64,000 nt of DNA, taken from Synergistales bacterium. Its GTDB lineage: Bacteria > Synergistota > Synergistia > Synergistales > Aminithiophilaceae. A program made the translations under genes and the position numbers. The DNA is taken from NCBI GenBank assembly GCA_018433595.1, contig JAHDQY010000003.1, forward strand, positions 62,001 through 126,000, written 5' to 3'. Positions 53,016-61,645 of this stretch are shown one piece after another (position 1 is the stretch's first letter; every line of letters begins with the position of its first letter). The notes under the pieces are model-generated. The model did not search any database. It worked only from the letters and a program-made list of their open reading frames with translations, and was not told the origin of the DNA.

Positions 53016-54087
53016 TCGTGACCTCCTCGAAAGGGCGAGGTTCCAGCAGAGAGACGCAACGCGGCCTCACGGCGAATCGCGCCGTCTCTCCCTCCCTCAG
53101 GTTAAGGAAGGCGTAGGCCTCCCTGGAAAACTCGGCCTGCCACTGGAGCCCGCAGGCGGAAAGGTAGACCCGCGTCATGGAGCCCATCTCCAAGGCCTCG
53201 ACGATCGTTCCCGTCATGACGTTCTCGGCGAGCTGCGGATCGACGGGAAGGTCGGGATAGAGAAGCTTGACGTGGTGGGGGGCGACGAAGGCCCGCGTCT
53301 TGCCTCGGAATCGCGTCGAGGGGGGCAGCAGAAGCCTGCCCTTCTCCCAGGCGAAGATAATCCCGCCGGTGAACTCCGTCACCTCGCCGGAGAGGAAGGT
53401 TCCCCATCCGAGAGACCGCCAGGCCGCTTCGACGGCGTGATTTTCCCACAGGCTGCCCACAGGGAGCGAAGCCGTCACGGCACCGTCGTTCATGAAGAAG
53501 ATGTGGTCGCCCAGGGCGCAGACGTCTTCGATCTGGTGGGTGACATAAAGCAGCGGCGTTCCCGTCTCACGGTGAAGCCTCTTGAGTTCCCTTCTCAGGC
53601 TGCTTCGCAGCGGGCCGTCGAGGGCGCTGAAGGGCTCGTCGAGAAGGAGCAGATCCGGTTCGGGCGCCAGGGCCCGGGCCAGGGCCACCCGCTGCCGCTG
53701 TCCCCCCGAGAGCTGGTGGGGGAGGCGCTTCTCGAAGCCGTCGAGGCGCACCTGGGAAAGCCAGTGCCGGGCCTTTTTCAGGCGATCGGGGCCTTTGAGA
53801 CCATAAGCCACGTTCTCGACGACGGAAAGATGGGGGAAAAGAGCCAGCTCCTGGAAGACGAGGCCGATTTTGCGCATTCCCGGCGGAAGGTCCGCCAGAT
53901 CCCGCCCGTTGAGGCGTATGGAGCCCTTATCGGGTCGAGTCAGACCGGCCAGAACGCGCAAGGTCTGACTCTTCCCGGCACCGCTGGGGCCGAAGAGGAT
54001 GCCGATTTCCGGCCCCATCTCGAGAGAGACGTCCAGCCTGAAGGAGTCGAGACGATGGGCGAAGCGGGCATCAAGCCAGGCGGCCAC
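52984..54087 (-). CDS. modC: molybdate/tungstate ABC transporter ATP-binding protein ModC
   Basis: A 367-residue ATPase: Walker A FGPSGAGKSQT, signature LSGGQRQRVALARAL, Walker B LLLLDEPFSALD, and a C-terminal TOBE/MOP-like domain (VMTGTIVEALEMGSMTRVYL) that may bind oxyanion. GTG 54087 lies 17 bases inside modB, so the pair is coupled. Confidence 0.92.
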   Translation of the reverse strand: MAAWLDARFAHRLDSFRLDVSLEMGPEIGILFGPSGAGKSQTLRVLAGLTRPDKGSIRLNGRDLADLPPGMRKIGLVFQELALFPHLSVVENVAYGLKGPDRLKKARHWLSQVRLDGFEKRLPHQLSGGQRQRVALARALAPEPDLLLLDEPFSALDGPLRSSLRRELKRLHRETGTPLLYVTHQIEDVCALGDHIFFMNDGAVTASLPVGSLWENHAVEAAWRSLGWGTFLSGEVTEFTGGIIFAWEKGRLLLPPSTRFRGKTRAFVAPHHVKLLYPDLPVDPQLAENVMTGTIVEALEMGSMTRVYLSACGLQWQAEFSREAYAFLNLREGETARFAVRPRCVSLLEPRPFEEVTNADEDHCPAS

Positions 54088-54715
54088 GACCGGAGCCTTC
54101 CATGCGGCGCACCAGAAGAAGGCAGCCGATACCTACAACTGTCAGGACCACGGCCGCCGCGTGGGCGAGGGCGAAATCCAGGGCTTCGATGCAGCTGTAA
54201 ATATACAGGGGAAGCGTCTGGGTCCTCCCCGGGATGTTGCCGGCCACCATGAGGGTGACGCCGAAATCGCCCAGAACCCGGGCCGACGAGAGAGCCAGTC
54301 CCGCCAGAAGGAAGCGCCGCGCCAGAGGGAAGGTGACGCGCCGGAACACGGCGGCTTCGCCGTCGCCCAAGGTCCGGGCGGCGTCTTCCAGCCGCTCGTC
54401 GACGGAGGCGAAACCCGACCGGGCCGCCTGAATCATGATGGGCAGCGCCGGCAGCAGGGGAGCCATCGCCGCCGCGGGAAAGGAAAAGAGCAGCCCCAGA
54501 TCGTGGAAAAAGCTCACCCGACCGAAGAACATCAAAAGATAAAGGCCCAAAACCGAGGGCGGAAGCACCACCGGCAGGAGAAGCAAAAGGTGGAGCAGCT
54601 CCCGTCCCCGAAAGTTCCGCTTTGCCAGCAGCCAGCCCAGAGAGGTTCCCAGAATCAGCAGCAGGGGGATGTCGACAGCCAGGACCTTGAGGCTGGTGAG
54701 AAGGGCCGTCCTCAC
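54071..54715 (-). CDS. modB: molybdate/tungstate ABC transporter permease ModB
   Basis: A 214-residue BPD permease with five to six helices and the EAA loop EDAARTLGDGEAAVFRRVTFPLA. The N-terminus LLTSLKVLAVDIPLLLILGTSLGWLLA is typical of ModB. GTG start at 54715. Confidence 0.93.
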   Translation of the reverse strand: MRTALLTSLKVLAVDIPLLLILGTSLGWLLAKRNFRGRELLHLLLLLPVVLPPSVLGLYLLMFFGRVSFFHDLGLLFSFPAAAMAPLLPALPIMIQAARSGFASVDERLEDAARTLGDGEAAVFRRVTFPLARRFLLAGLALSSARVLGDFGVTLMVAGNIPGRTQTLPLYIYSCIEALDFALAHAAAVVLTVVGIGCLLLVRRMEGSGRGRLA

Positions 54716-54722
54716 GGGTGGA

Positions 54723-55454
54723 TCACCGTACGTCGTAGCCCCACTTCCGCCAGATGGGAGCGGCTTCTGAAGAGAGGCAGAAATTCCAGAAGGTGCGGCT
54801 TGCGGGACCTGCCGAGGCGAGAAGGCCGCCGATCATGGGCGTCGTCTCCTCCGGGACGACCGCCGAGGTCCCTCCGGCCTTGATCTCCGTTCCGACGGGG
54901 ACACAAGCCGCCTTCGCCGAGCCGCTTTTGACGGCCACTACGGCCGCCGGGGCGTTGGCGACGATAAGGATGGCTCCTTTCCTGTTCATTTCCTCCCAGA
55001 GTCCCCGCTTCTCCAGGTAATGCTTGCCGAGGACGCCGTAGGCCGTCGTCTTCGGATCGGGGACGGCGAGCGGCGAAGGGATGCTGTTCAGATCGATCAT
55101 CGCATCGGCCTTGCCCCACCAGAAGGCCAGCTTCCCGATGGCGAAGGCCGCCGACTCCTTCAAGAGCCCCTTCTCTTCAAGCCATTGGGGCCACTTGGGC
55201 TCCGAAAGGAGGATCATCTGGTAGGGAGCCCCTCCGGCGATCTGTTTGGCCAGAACGCCACAGGAGCCGGTCACCACTTCCAGAGGCTCGCCGCCTCCCT
55301 TGACGTGGGCCTCCATGGCCTCTTTAACGGCCGGAGCGATGCCTGCCGCGACGGCGACGACCTCGGCCGAGGCGGAAGAGGCGAGGCAGAGGAGCGCGCA
55401 CAGGAGAAGCACGGGGGCGGAACGCAAAAGGCCGCTTCTTGAACGTCTGAGCAT
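54723..55454 (-). CDS. modA: molybdate/tungstate ABC transporter substrate-binding protein ModA
   Basis: A 243-residue exported receptor: signal peptide with basic start and cleavage near SSASA, then VVAVAAGIAPAVKEAM, VVTGSCGVLAKQIAGGAPYQMILLS (oxyanion-binding loop) and a late WKWGYDVR-like end (WRKWGYDVR). It binds molybdate or tungstate in the periplasm for ModBC. ATG 55454 follows AAAGGAAGG. Confidence 0.9.
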   Translation of the reverse strand: MLRRSRSGLLRSAPVLLLCALLCLASSASAEVVAVAAGIAPAVKEAMEAHVKGGGEPLEVVTGSCGVLAKQIAGGAPYQMILLSEPKWPQWLEEKGLLKESAAFAIGKLAFWWGKADAMIDLNSIPSPLAVPDPKTTAYGVLGKHYLEKRGLWEEMNRKGAILIVANAPAAVVAVKSGSAKAACVPVGTEIKAGGTSAVVPEETTPMIGGLLASAGPASRTFWNFCLSSEAAPIWRKWGYDVR

Positions 55455-55518
55455 GACAACCTTCCTTTCCGAACTGAAGTTGGAGCGACGAGGCGCAATT
55501 CTGTTGCAATTTATGATT

Positions 55519-55547
55519 AAAATACAACGTCTCTCCCCCTCGGTCAA
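55519..55547 (-). promoter_or_regulatory. promoter of the mod operon
   Basis: TTGACC (55547-55542), 17 bases, TATTTT (55524-55519). The 340-bp divergent gap to ubiX has A+T-rich sequence around both promoters; no Moco or tungsten riboswitch was recognised in it. Confidence 0.6.
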
Positions 55548-55741
55548 GCGAGAAAAACAGGGCCGATCGCGCTCAGGGGGACAGGGGATGAGCCTGGCAG
55601 GTACGGGGGAAAATTCAACGTCGTTTCGATCCGGCTCTCGGTGTTCGAAAGAGCGTTGCAGGAGAAAAAGGCATGCTAAACTAAACATCTCAAGCGCTAA
55701 ATGGGAAAATACAACTATATGCAATAAAATAAAATTTATAA

Positions 55742-55770
55742 TTGTCAAGTTAGTGTTTTTATGATACAAT
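55742..55770 (+). promoter_or_regulatory. promoter of ubiX
   Basis: TTGTCA (55742-55747), 17 bases, TACAAT (55765-55770): both boxes match five of six. The start codon is 30 bases downstream. Confidence 0.75.
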
Positions 55771-55799
55771 TAACCCATCTTGAGAGATGAGGTGATTTT

Positions 55800-56381
55800 A
55801 TGAGGCTGATTATCGCTTCGACCGGAGCCACGGGGCAAGTTTACTTTGTTCATCTCCTTCGTGTGCTGATAGAGCGTGACATTGAGGTCCATGCCGTTCT
55901 TTCCTCGTGGGGGGAGCGGGTCTTGCTGCACGAGACGAAAAAGACCTTTCGTGACATTGAGGCGATGGGCGTTGTCGTCTACAGGGGGGAGAATCTGCTG
56001 GCCCGTCCTGCGAGCGGCTCCTTCCGCCATGACGGCATGGTGATTCTCCCCTGTTCGATGAAAACCCTGGCTGGTGTCGCCGGCGGGTATGCCGACAATC
56101 TCGTCCTCCGGGCCGCCGACGTGGCTCTCAAGGAGGGGAAACGGCTGATTCTCTGCCCGCGGGAGACGCCTCTCGGCGTGGTTCACCTGGAGAATCTGCT
56201 CCGCGCGGCGCGTCTCGGCGCGGCCGTCATGCCTCCCATGGCCGCCTTCTACGGTCATCCCCGATCGATCGACGAGATGGTCGATCACTTCATCGGACGT
56301 CTCCTCGATCGCTTGGGCATCGAGAACGACCTGGCCTATCGTTGGGAAGGAGAGGAAGAGCCGCCGATGGTCGAAGGCTAA
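55800..56381 (+). CDS. ubiX: flavin prenyltransferase UbiX
   Basis: A 193-residue Rossmann-like flavoprotein that joins a dimethylallyl group to FMN, giving the prenyl-FMN cofactor of UbiD decarboxylases. Landmarks are IIASTGATGQVY (FMN phosphate loop), LPCSMKTLAGVAGGYADNL and LILCPRETPLGVVHLENLL. ATG 55800 follows GAGGTGA. It is convergent with ubiD (5 bases between stops). Confidence 0.94.
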   Translation: MRLIIASTGATGQVYFVHLLRVLIERDIEVHAVLSSWGERVLLHETKKTFRDIEAMGVVVYRGENLLARPASGSFRHDGMVILPCSMKTLAGVAGGYADNLVLRAADVALKEGKRLILCPRETPLGVVHLENLLRAARLGAAVMPPMAAFYGHPRSIDEMVDHFIGRLLDRLGIENDLAYRWEGEEEPPMVEG

Positions 56382-56386
56382 CGGCC

Positions 56387-57745
56387 TCAGTAGTCGTCGA
56401 TCTCTCTGGCGACGCGCTCCAGGATCGCTCGGGGGGGCAGGGCCCGAAGAAAGGGATCCACCCTTCCGCCGTCGCCGCTTTTGGCCGTGGCGTCTACGGC
56501 GACTTTCGTGATCAGTCCCCGTTCCTCCAGGGGATCGCAGCGGTCGCAGCGCAGGCCGGGGAGAATGAAGATGTCCCGATCCCCTTTCATCCTTGATGCC
56601 AGGGCCCACTCGACCTGAATCGGATCTTCGGCGTCGACGTCGCTGTCGACGGCGATGGCCCTTTTGAGGAGGTTCGTGTGTCCCATGGCGAGGAGGAGGG
56701 CGCGTTTGGCTTCGCCGGGACGGGGCCGCTCCAGGGTGATGACGGCGTGGAGGCGTCCCATGCCGCCCTCGGTGACGAGAACGCTTCGGACGGAGGGGAT
56801 GACGGGTAAAAGGGCGCGACAGGTTGTTGCCCCGATGGCTTCGCCCCCCAGCAGAAGGTGTTCGGGTGCGAAGCCGGGCAGGATGGCCTGGTAGAGAGCA
56901 TCCCGCCTCCCCGTTATCGCTTTGACGGCGATTTTCTGGCCGGGGCCGTACTCCTCGTAGAAGCCGTGGAATTCGGAGACGGGCCCTTCGTCCTTCTCAA
57001 GGGAAGGGGAGAGCTCTCCTTCGACGATGAATTCCGCTTCGGCCGGCGCCTCCAGGGGGATGGTTCTGCAGGGCAGGAGCCGGAGCGGTTCGCCCAGGAG
57101 GGCGCCTGCGATCTCCATCTCGTCATGACCAAGGGCGACGTACATCTGAGAGGCCAGGAGCAGGGCGGGATGGTTGCCGATGGCGACGGCTATGGGGAGG
57201 TTCTCTCCCCGGGCCGTGGCCTTTTCCATCAGGCGGCTCAGGTGATGGGAGGGGGAGATGCCGGCCAGGAGGGAGTTGCCTCCTTCCAGTCTCAGGCGGG
57301 CGATGGAGACGTTGCGTTTGCCCGTTTCGGGATCCCTCGCGATGATGACGCCGGCCGTGATGTAGGGGCCTCGTTCCTTTTCGAACCAGTGGGGGACGGG
57401 AAGTACTTTGGCGATTTCCGGGTCCCCCGTGACGAGGACCTCCTGGACGGGGCCTTCGGAGACGACTTCGGGGGCGATGCCTCGGTCGATAGCGTCGATG
57501 CAGTGGCGCTGAAGGCGTTCCTTCTCCACGCCCAGGCAAAGAGCCAGCTTTCTGCGGCTGTTGAAGAGATTGCCGACGACGGGGACCGTGTGGCCGACGA
57601 TGCGTTCGAAGACGAGCCCCGGGCCGCCTCGAAGCACCTGCATGACCGAGGCCAGCTCGTGTCGGAGATCGACGGCCCGGGTGACGGTACGCAGCTCTCC
57701 GGCCGCCCGGAGCCGTTCAAGAGAGGGTCTGAGACTCTGATCCAT
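56387..57745 (-). CDS. UbiD family prenyl-FMN-dependent decarboxylase
   Basis: About 452 residues. ATG 57745 follows GAGGAGGAATGTCTC. Family regions include FERIVGHTVPVVGNLF, SIARLRLEGGNSLLAGISPSHHL (metal and prenyl-FMN binding), AEAEFIVEGE and the catalytic acidic stretch near DVDAEDPIQVEWALASR. It would reversibly decarboxylate an aromatic or unsaturated acid using prenyl-FMN from UbiX. The substrate is unknown. Confidence 0.9.
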   Translation of the reverse strand: MDQSLRPSLERLRAAGELRTVTRAVDLRHELASVMQVLRGGPGLVFERIVGHTVPVVGNLFNSRRKLALCLGVEKERLQRHCIDAIDRGIAPEVVSEGPVQEVLVTGDPEIAKVLPVPHWFEKERGPYITAGVIIARDPETGKRNVSIARLRLEGGNSLLAGISPSHHLSRLMEKATARGENLPIAVAIGNHPALLLASQMYVALGHDEMEIAGALLGEPLRLLPCRTIPLEAPAEAEFIVEGELSPSLEKDEGPVSEFHGFYEEYGPGQKIAVKAITGRRDALYQAILPGFAPEHLLLGGEAIGATTCRALLPVIPSVRSVLVTEGGMGRLHAVITLERPRPGEAKRALLLAMGHTNLLKRAIAVDSDVDAEDPIQVEWALASRMKGDRDIFILPGLRCDRCDPLEERGLITKVAVDATAKSGDGGRVDPFLRALPPRAILERVAREIDDY

Positions 57746-57813
57746 GAGACATTCCTCCTCGACTTGTCGTTTCTCGGCAAAAGGATTCAGCACCTGCAGG
57801 AAGGGAGATGGCG

Positions 57814-58206
57814 ATGATGACGAAAGAAGACCGGAAAGAAACGGGCTGTCTCGTCTGGGATTTTTCGACGGGTTCAGGGCCCTTCGACCTGTCGGCCAAG
57901 GTTCTGCGTCTCGGAGACGACTGGGTTGTCCTCTTCTGGGGCGGTCGCTCTCACGTCGGGGCTGTGGCCGTCGTTTCTCCCGGCGAGATCCCGACGGCGT
58001 CTCTCCTTCGCTTCGGTGAACATCGGGAAGATCTGCTCGTTCGTGAGGCGGCCCTCCGCCTGAGTCGAAGGCTGGGCGGATCGGTGACGGTGACGGCGGG
58101 GATGCATTGGGACGCCATCACGAAGGAGCAGATCTCCGACGTGGAGGAGCGCATGCGAGCTCTGACGGAGAGGATCGCCTTCCTCGGATCTCCTGAAGAG
58201 ATCTAA
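57814..58206 (+). CDS. small protein, LpdD-like prenylated-flavin chaperone (proposed)
   Basis: About 130 residues, divergent from ubiD by 68 bases. Visible features: a beta-rich first half (VVLFWGGRSHVGAVAVVSPGE) and a conserved-looking end with MHWDAITKEQISDVEE. Size, context with UbiX and UbiD, and this pattern recall the LpdD proteins of gallate-decarboxylase operons, which are thought to deliver prenyl-FMN. I choose ATG 57814 because GAAGGGAG abuts the earlier ATG 57808. The stop overlaps that of the convergent amidase. Confidence 0.55.
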   Translation: MMTKEDRKETGCLVWDFSTGSGPFDLSAKVLRLGDDWVVLFWGGRSHVGAVAVVSPGEIPTASLLRFGEHREDLLVREAALRLSRRLGGSVTVTAGMHWDAITKEQISDVEERMRALTERIAFLGSPEEI

Positions 58207-59399
58207 TCAAGCAGGGCGTCGATGTCGACGAGGGCCCTTGCCAGGAGTGTCGCTCCCCGCAGGAGGTCCTCCTTCGGGGAGAACTCCTCTCTGCTGTGGC
58301 TGATTCCTCCGACGCTGGGGACGAAGATCATCGCCGTCGGCAGGACCCGGGCCAGAGGGCTGGCGTCGTGAGAGGCTCCGCTGGGCATGCGGATGAAGGT
58401 ATAATCGAGTCCCCGACAGCTTCCTTCAAGGGCGGTGATGAGCTCCTCATCCAGTGCCACGGGAGGTTTCCGGACCCAGAGCCCCCATTCGGCCCGGCAG
58501 GAACCGGGCGTTTCAAGGAGATTCTTCAGCCTGTCGGCTGCATCGGCGATGCGGCCCTCGTCGGTCGACCGGATCTCGACGGCGAAACGGACCTCGCCGG
58601 GGATGACGCCGATCTCGTTGGGAAGGATTTCGACGTTGCCGACATTGCAGACAAGGTCCTCCTTTTCCCGGACGTAGTCGATCCAGCGGCAGAGCGTCGC
58701 CATCGTTTCGTAGAGGGCGTCTTTCCGCTCCCTCATCGGCGTCGTCCCGGCGTGATTGGCCGCGCCTTGGACGGTGACGCGGTAGCGGGTGATGCCGACG
58801 ATCGCCGTGGGGAGGCCGATGGCGATACCTTTTTTCCAGAGGACCGGCCCCTGCTCGATGTGCAGCTCAAGGTAGGCTCCGTAGCGGCTCAGGTCGGCCT
58901 TGGAGGCGGTGATGTCTTCGACGGTCAGCCCTGCGGCGCCAAGGGCCTTCGCCGAGGGCGGCGTCTCCATCTGTCCCGTGAAGACCCGGCTCCCGAAGGT
59001 TCCCCCCAGGGGGCCTCCCTCCTCGGCGGTGAAGGCCACCACTTCCAGTGGGTGATGGCAGCGGATCTCCCCCTCCTGAAGGGCCCGGAGCGCTTCAAGG
59101 GCGGCGAAGATGCCTAGGGGACCGTCGAGGATGCCGCCGCCCCGGACCGAGTCGAGGTGAGAGCCCGCCAAGATCGCCGGAGCCCGGCTGTCGGTTCCCT
59201 CAAGGCGGCCGAAGAGGTTCCCCACCCTGTCGATGCGGGTATGGAGCCCGGCGGCCTCCATACGGGCCTTCAGGAAGGCCCGTGCCCTTTCGTAGTTTGC
59301 GGAGTAGGCATCCCGAAAGAGCCCCTCTCCCTCTCGGTAGCCGATGCGGCCCTGCTCCTTCAGCTCCTCCAGAAAACGCTCTCCCTTGATGGCGATCAT
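58203..59399 (-). CDS. M20 family hydantoinase/carbamoylase amidase (allantoate amidohydrolase-like)
   Basis: A 398-residue dinuclear-metal amidase. Ligand motifs are GSHLDSV, GGILDGPLG, TAEEGG and ELHIEQGP; the late SGASHDAS provides another His. Members remove carbamoyl or ureido groups from N-carbamoyl amino acids or allantoate. It overlaps the dihydropyrimidinase-type gene by 4 bases, and the pair would take a cyclic ureide to an amino acid or ureidoglycine-type product plus ammonia and CO2. Confidence 0.9.
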   Translation of the reverse strand: MIAIKGERFLEELKEQGRIGYREGEGLFRDAYSANYERARAFLKARMEAAGLHTRIDRVGNLFGRLEGTDSRAPAILAGSHLDSVRGGGILDGPLGIFAALEALRALQEGEIRCHHPLEVVAFTAEEGGPLGGTFGSRVFTGQMETPPSAKALGAAGLTVEDITASKADLSRYGAYLELHIEQGPVLWKKGIAIGLPTAIVGITRYRVTVQGAANHAGTTPMRERKDALYETMATLCRWIDYVREKEDLVCNVGNVEILPNEIGVIPGEVRFAVEIRSTDEGRIADAADRLKNLLETPGSCRAEWGLWVRKPPVALDEELITALEGSCRGLDYTFIRMPSGASHDASPLARVLPTAMIFVPSVGGISHSREEFSPKEDLLRGATLLARALVDIDALLD

Positions 59400-60781
59400 G
59401 ACGGCCTCCCGGTGATCCAGCGGCCCCAGCCTCCGTCGGCGACGATGCGGCCCTCATCGAAGAGGAGATGGCCTCGGAGGAAAGTCTTCTTAATCCTGCC
59501 GTAAAGGCGCTTGCCCCTGAAGGGGAGGGCGATGTCTCTGGCCTGGGTGAACATCTCCTCGGGCCGGACGACGAAGGATTCGCGGAGATTGACGAGGATC
59601 AGGTCCGCATCGGCTCCGGGACGGATCGTCCCCTTTCCGCCGAGGCCGAAGATGCGGCCGGCATTCCCGCCGAGGAGATCCACAGCCCGCCGGAGGGTGA
59701 TTCGCCCGTCGTGGACGGCTGTGAGCATGAGAGGGAGTCGGGTCTCGAGGCCGGGGAAGCCGGCGGGGGCGACGAAGATGTCATCGGGGGATTGCTCCTT
59801 CTCTGCGACGGTGTAGGGGGCGTGATCACTTCCGACGGTGTCGATGGAGCCGTCCTGGACGTATTTCCAGAGACGGGCCACCTCCTCTTCGGAGCGCAGG
59901 GCGGGGTTGCACTTGGCATAGGCTCCGTGCTCGTCGAGGGCCTTCTCGCTGAGGTAGAGGTAGTGGGGGCAGGTCTCGATGTAGATCTCCTGACCCTCCG
60001 CTCGTGCCTTCAAGGCCATTTCGACGGCCTCGGCCGTCGAAATGTGGACGAGGTAGAGGCGAGCTCCGGCTTCACGGGCGAGGCGGATGAGCCGTTCGAC
60101 GGCCAGTGTCTCGACGAGGGGGGGGCGGGAGAGACAGTGGGCCCGGGGAAAGGTCCGTCCCTCCCGGCGGAGGGAGGCGATGGAGCCGGAGACGAGGTCG
60201 TTGTCCTCGCCGTGTGCCGCGGCGAGGAGTCCCGTTCCGGCGATGCGGTCGAGGACCTGGAAGAGTTGATGGTTGTCCTTGCTCGTCAGTCCTTCGAACT
60301 CCTTCTCTCTCCCTTCGGGGGCCTGATGGAGAAAGGTCTTGTAGCCGACGATGCCCGATTTGCCCAGGGGAGCGATTTCCTCGAGATGGTCGCCGCCGGC
60401 GGCGCCGAGAAAGGCGACATCGACGAGCGCCTGATCACGAAGGGCCTCGATCCTCCGGTCCAGGATGGCCTTCGAGTACTGCGGAGGCGTCGAGATGGGG
60501 TGTTCGATGATGGTCGTCGCCCCTCCGGCCGCTGCGGCCTGCGTCCCCGTCAGAAAGGTCTCCCTGTGGGCCCCTCCGGGATAGCGGATGTGGACGTGAG
60601 GATCAATGCCTCCAGGGAGAAGGTGGTTGCCGCCGCCGTCGATTTGTTCGACATCCTCCTCGGTCGGAAGGCTTTCATGGGTGCCCAGGGCGGCGATACG
60701 TCCCTGGCGCAGGAGAGCCCACCCGAAAAAGATTCCGCTCTCGGCGGCGATGTGGACGTGGTGTATTAAAAGATCGGACAC
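59396..60781 (-). CDS. cyclic amidohydrolase (dihydropyrimidinase/allantoinase type)
   Basis: A 461-residue TIM-barrel enzyme. Metal ligands: GGIDPHVHIRYPG, the likely carboxylated Lys in VGYKTFLHQ, His in AAAHGED, LVHISTAEAV, and the catalytic Asp in GSDHAPYTVAEK. It opens a hydantoin, dihydropyrimidine or allantoin ring. GTG 60781 with AAAGGAG upstream. Placement after IclR and next to the amidase and a xanthine-dehydrogenase-type enzyme fits purine (allantoin) degradation, but hydantoin substrates are equally possible. Confidence 0.9.
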   Translation of the reverse strand: MSDLLIHHVHIAAESGIFFGWALLRQGRIAALGTHESLPTEEDVEQIDGGGNHLLPGGIDPHVHIRYPGGAHRETFLTGTQAAAAGGATTIIEHPISTPPQYSKAILDRRIEALRDQALVDVAFLGAAGGDHLEEIAPLGKSGIVGYKTFLHQAPEGREKEFEGLTSKDNHQLFQVLDRIAGTGLLAAAHGEDNDLVSGSIASLRREGRTFPRAHCLSRPPLVETLAVERLIRLAREAGARLYLVHISTAEAVEMALKARAEGQEIYIETCPHYLYLSEKALDEHGAYAKCNPALRSEEEVARLWKYVQDGSIDTVGSDHAPYTVAEKEQSPDDIFVAPAGFPGLETRLPLMLTAVHDGRITLRRAVDLLGGNAGRIFGLGGKGTIRPGADADLILVNLRESFVVRPEEMFTQARDIALPFRGKRLYGRIKKTFLRGHLLFDEGRIVADGGWGRWITGRPS

Positions 60782-60787
60782 GATCGT

Positions 60788-61555
60788 TCAATCTCCTTTC
60801 CTCTCCCCTATCAGGCGCGAAAGGCTTTCGGCAGCCCTGAGAACGGAAGAGATCCGTTGATCCCATTGGTCTTCAAAATCAAAACGTGGTCCGGCGATGC
60901 TGAGCCCGGCAACGAGCTCCCCCTTCGGCCCCCTGACGGGGGCGCCGACGGAGGCCGCCCCGGCGTCGACTTCTTCGATGCTTGTCGCGTACCCCCGGGC
61001 CCGGATCCGCTCCAGTTCGGCCGAGAGCTCGGTCGGAGAGGTGATCGTCATGGGGGTGTAGGCCCGAAGAGGTTGAAGCAGCAGGCGGGCCTGGAGTCTC
61101 TCAGGGGCGAAAGCCAGAAGCGTTTTGCCCGTCGCCGTCGCATGGAGAGGAGTATGGCCGCCGATGCGGGAGACCAGTTTGATGGCGTTTTTGGACTCCA
61201 CCTTGTGGAGGCAGACGGCGTGATTTTCTTCAAGGAGAGAGAGGATGGCCGTTTGCCCTGTCTCGTCAACTAGATCCTCCATGATGGGACCGCTCAGGCG
61301 GACGAGTTCGAGGCGGGAGCGCCATTCGTCGGCGAAGAGCAGGAATCTGACGCCGATCCGGTAGTTCTGAGTCTCCTCGTCCTGGTAGACCCATCCCTTT
61401 TCCTTGAGGGAGAGGAGTATCCGGTGGATCGTGCTTTTCGAGGTCCGGCATCGTTCGGCCAGCTCCCGGATTCCCAGATCGCCCTCTTCGGCCATGAGGG
61501 TCTCCATGATGTCCATCACTCTGCCTAAAAGCTCCTGTGCCTTGAAGGGAGTCAT
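60788..61555 (-). CDS. IclR family transcriptional regulator
   Basis: About 255 residues: an N-terminal helix-turn-helix (LGIRELAERCRTSKSTIHRILLSLKEKGWV) and a C-terminal GAF-like effector domain (LHATATGKTLLAFAP). ATG 61555 follows AAGGAGG; an earlier in-frame start adds a basic extension without a ribosome-binding site. It lies between the molybdenum-hydroxylase genes and the ureide-hydrolysis pair and probably controls them. Confidence 0.9.
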   Translation of the reverse strand: MTPFKAQELLGRVMDIMETLMAEEGDLGIRELAERCRTSKSTIHRILLSLKEKGWVYQDEETQNYRIGVRFLLFADEWRSRLELVRLSGPIMEDLVDETGQTAILSLLEENHAVCLHKVESKNAIKLVSRIGGHTPLHATATGKTLLAFAPERLQARLLLQPLRAYTPMTITSPTELSAELERIRARGYATSIEEVDAGAASVGAPVRGPKGELVAGLSIAGPRFDFEDQWDQRISSVLRAAESLSRLIGERKGD

Positions 61556-61645
61556 CGAATCCTCCTTGGGCTGCGCCCGGTTCTTTTTCCGGAACGTAAC
61601 CCCTGGCTTCCTTTTCGTCAACAGGAGGGCGTAGGGGACCCGGAG

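Noticed and set aside
55455-55799. Moco/tungsten riboswitch between modA and ubiX
   Set aside because: The gap is mostly A+T rich with two promoters; I could not fit the conserved Moco RNA helices.
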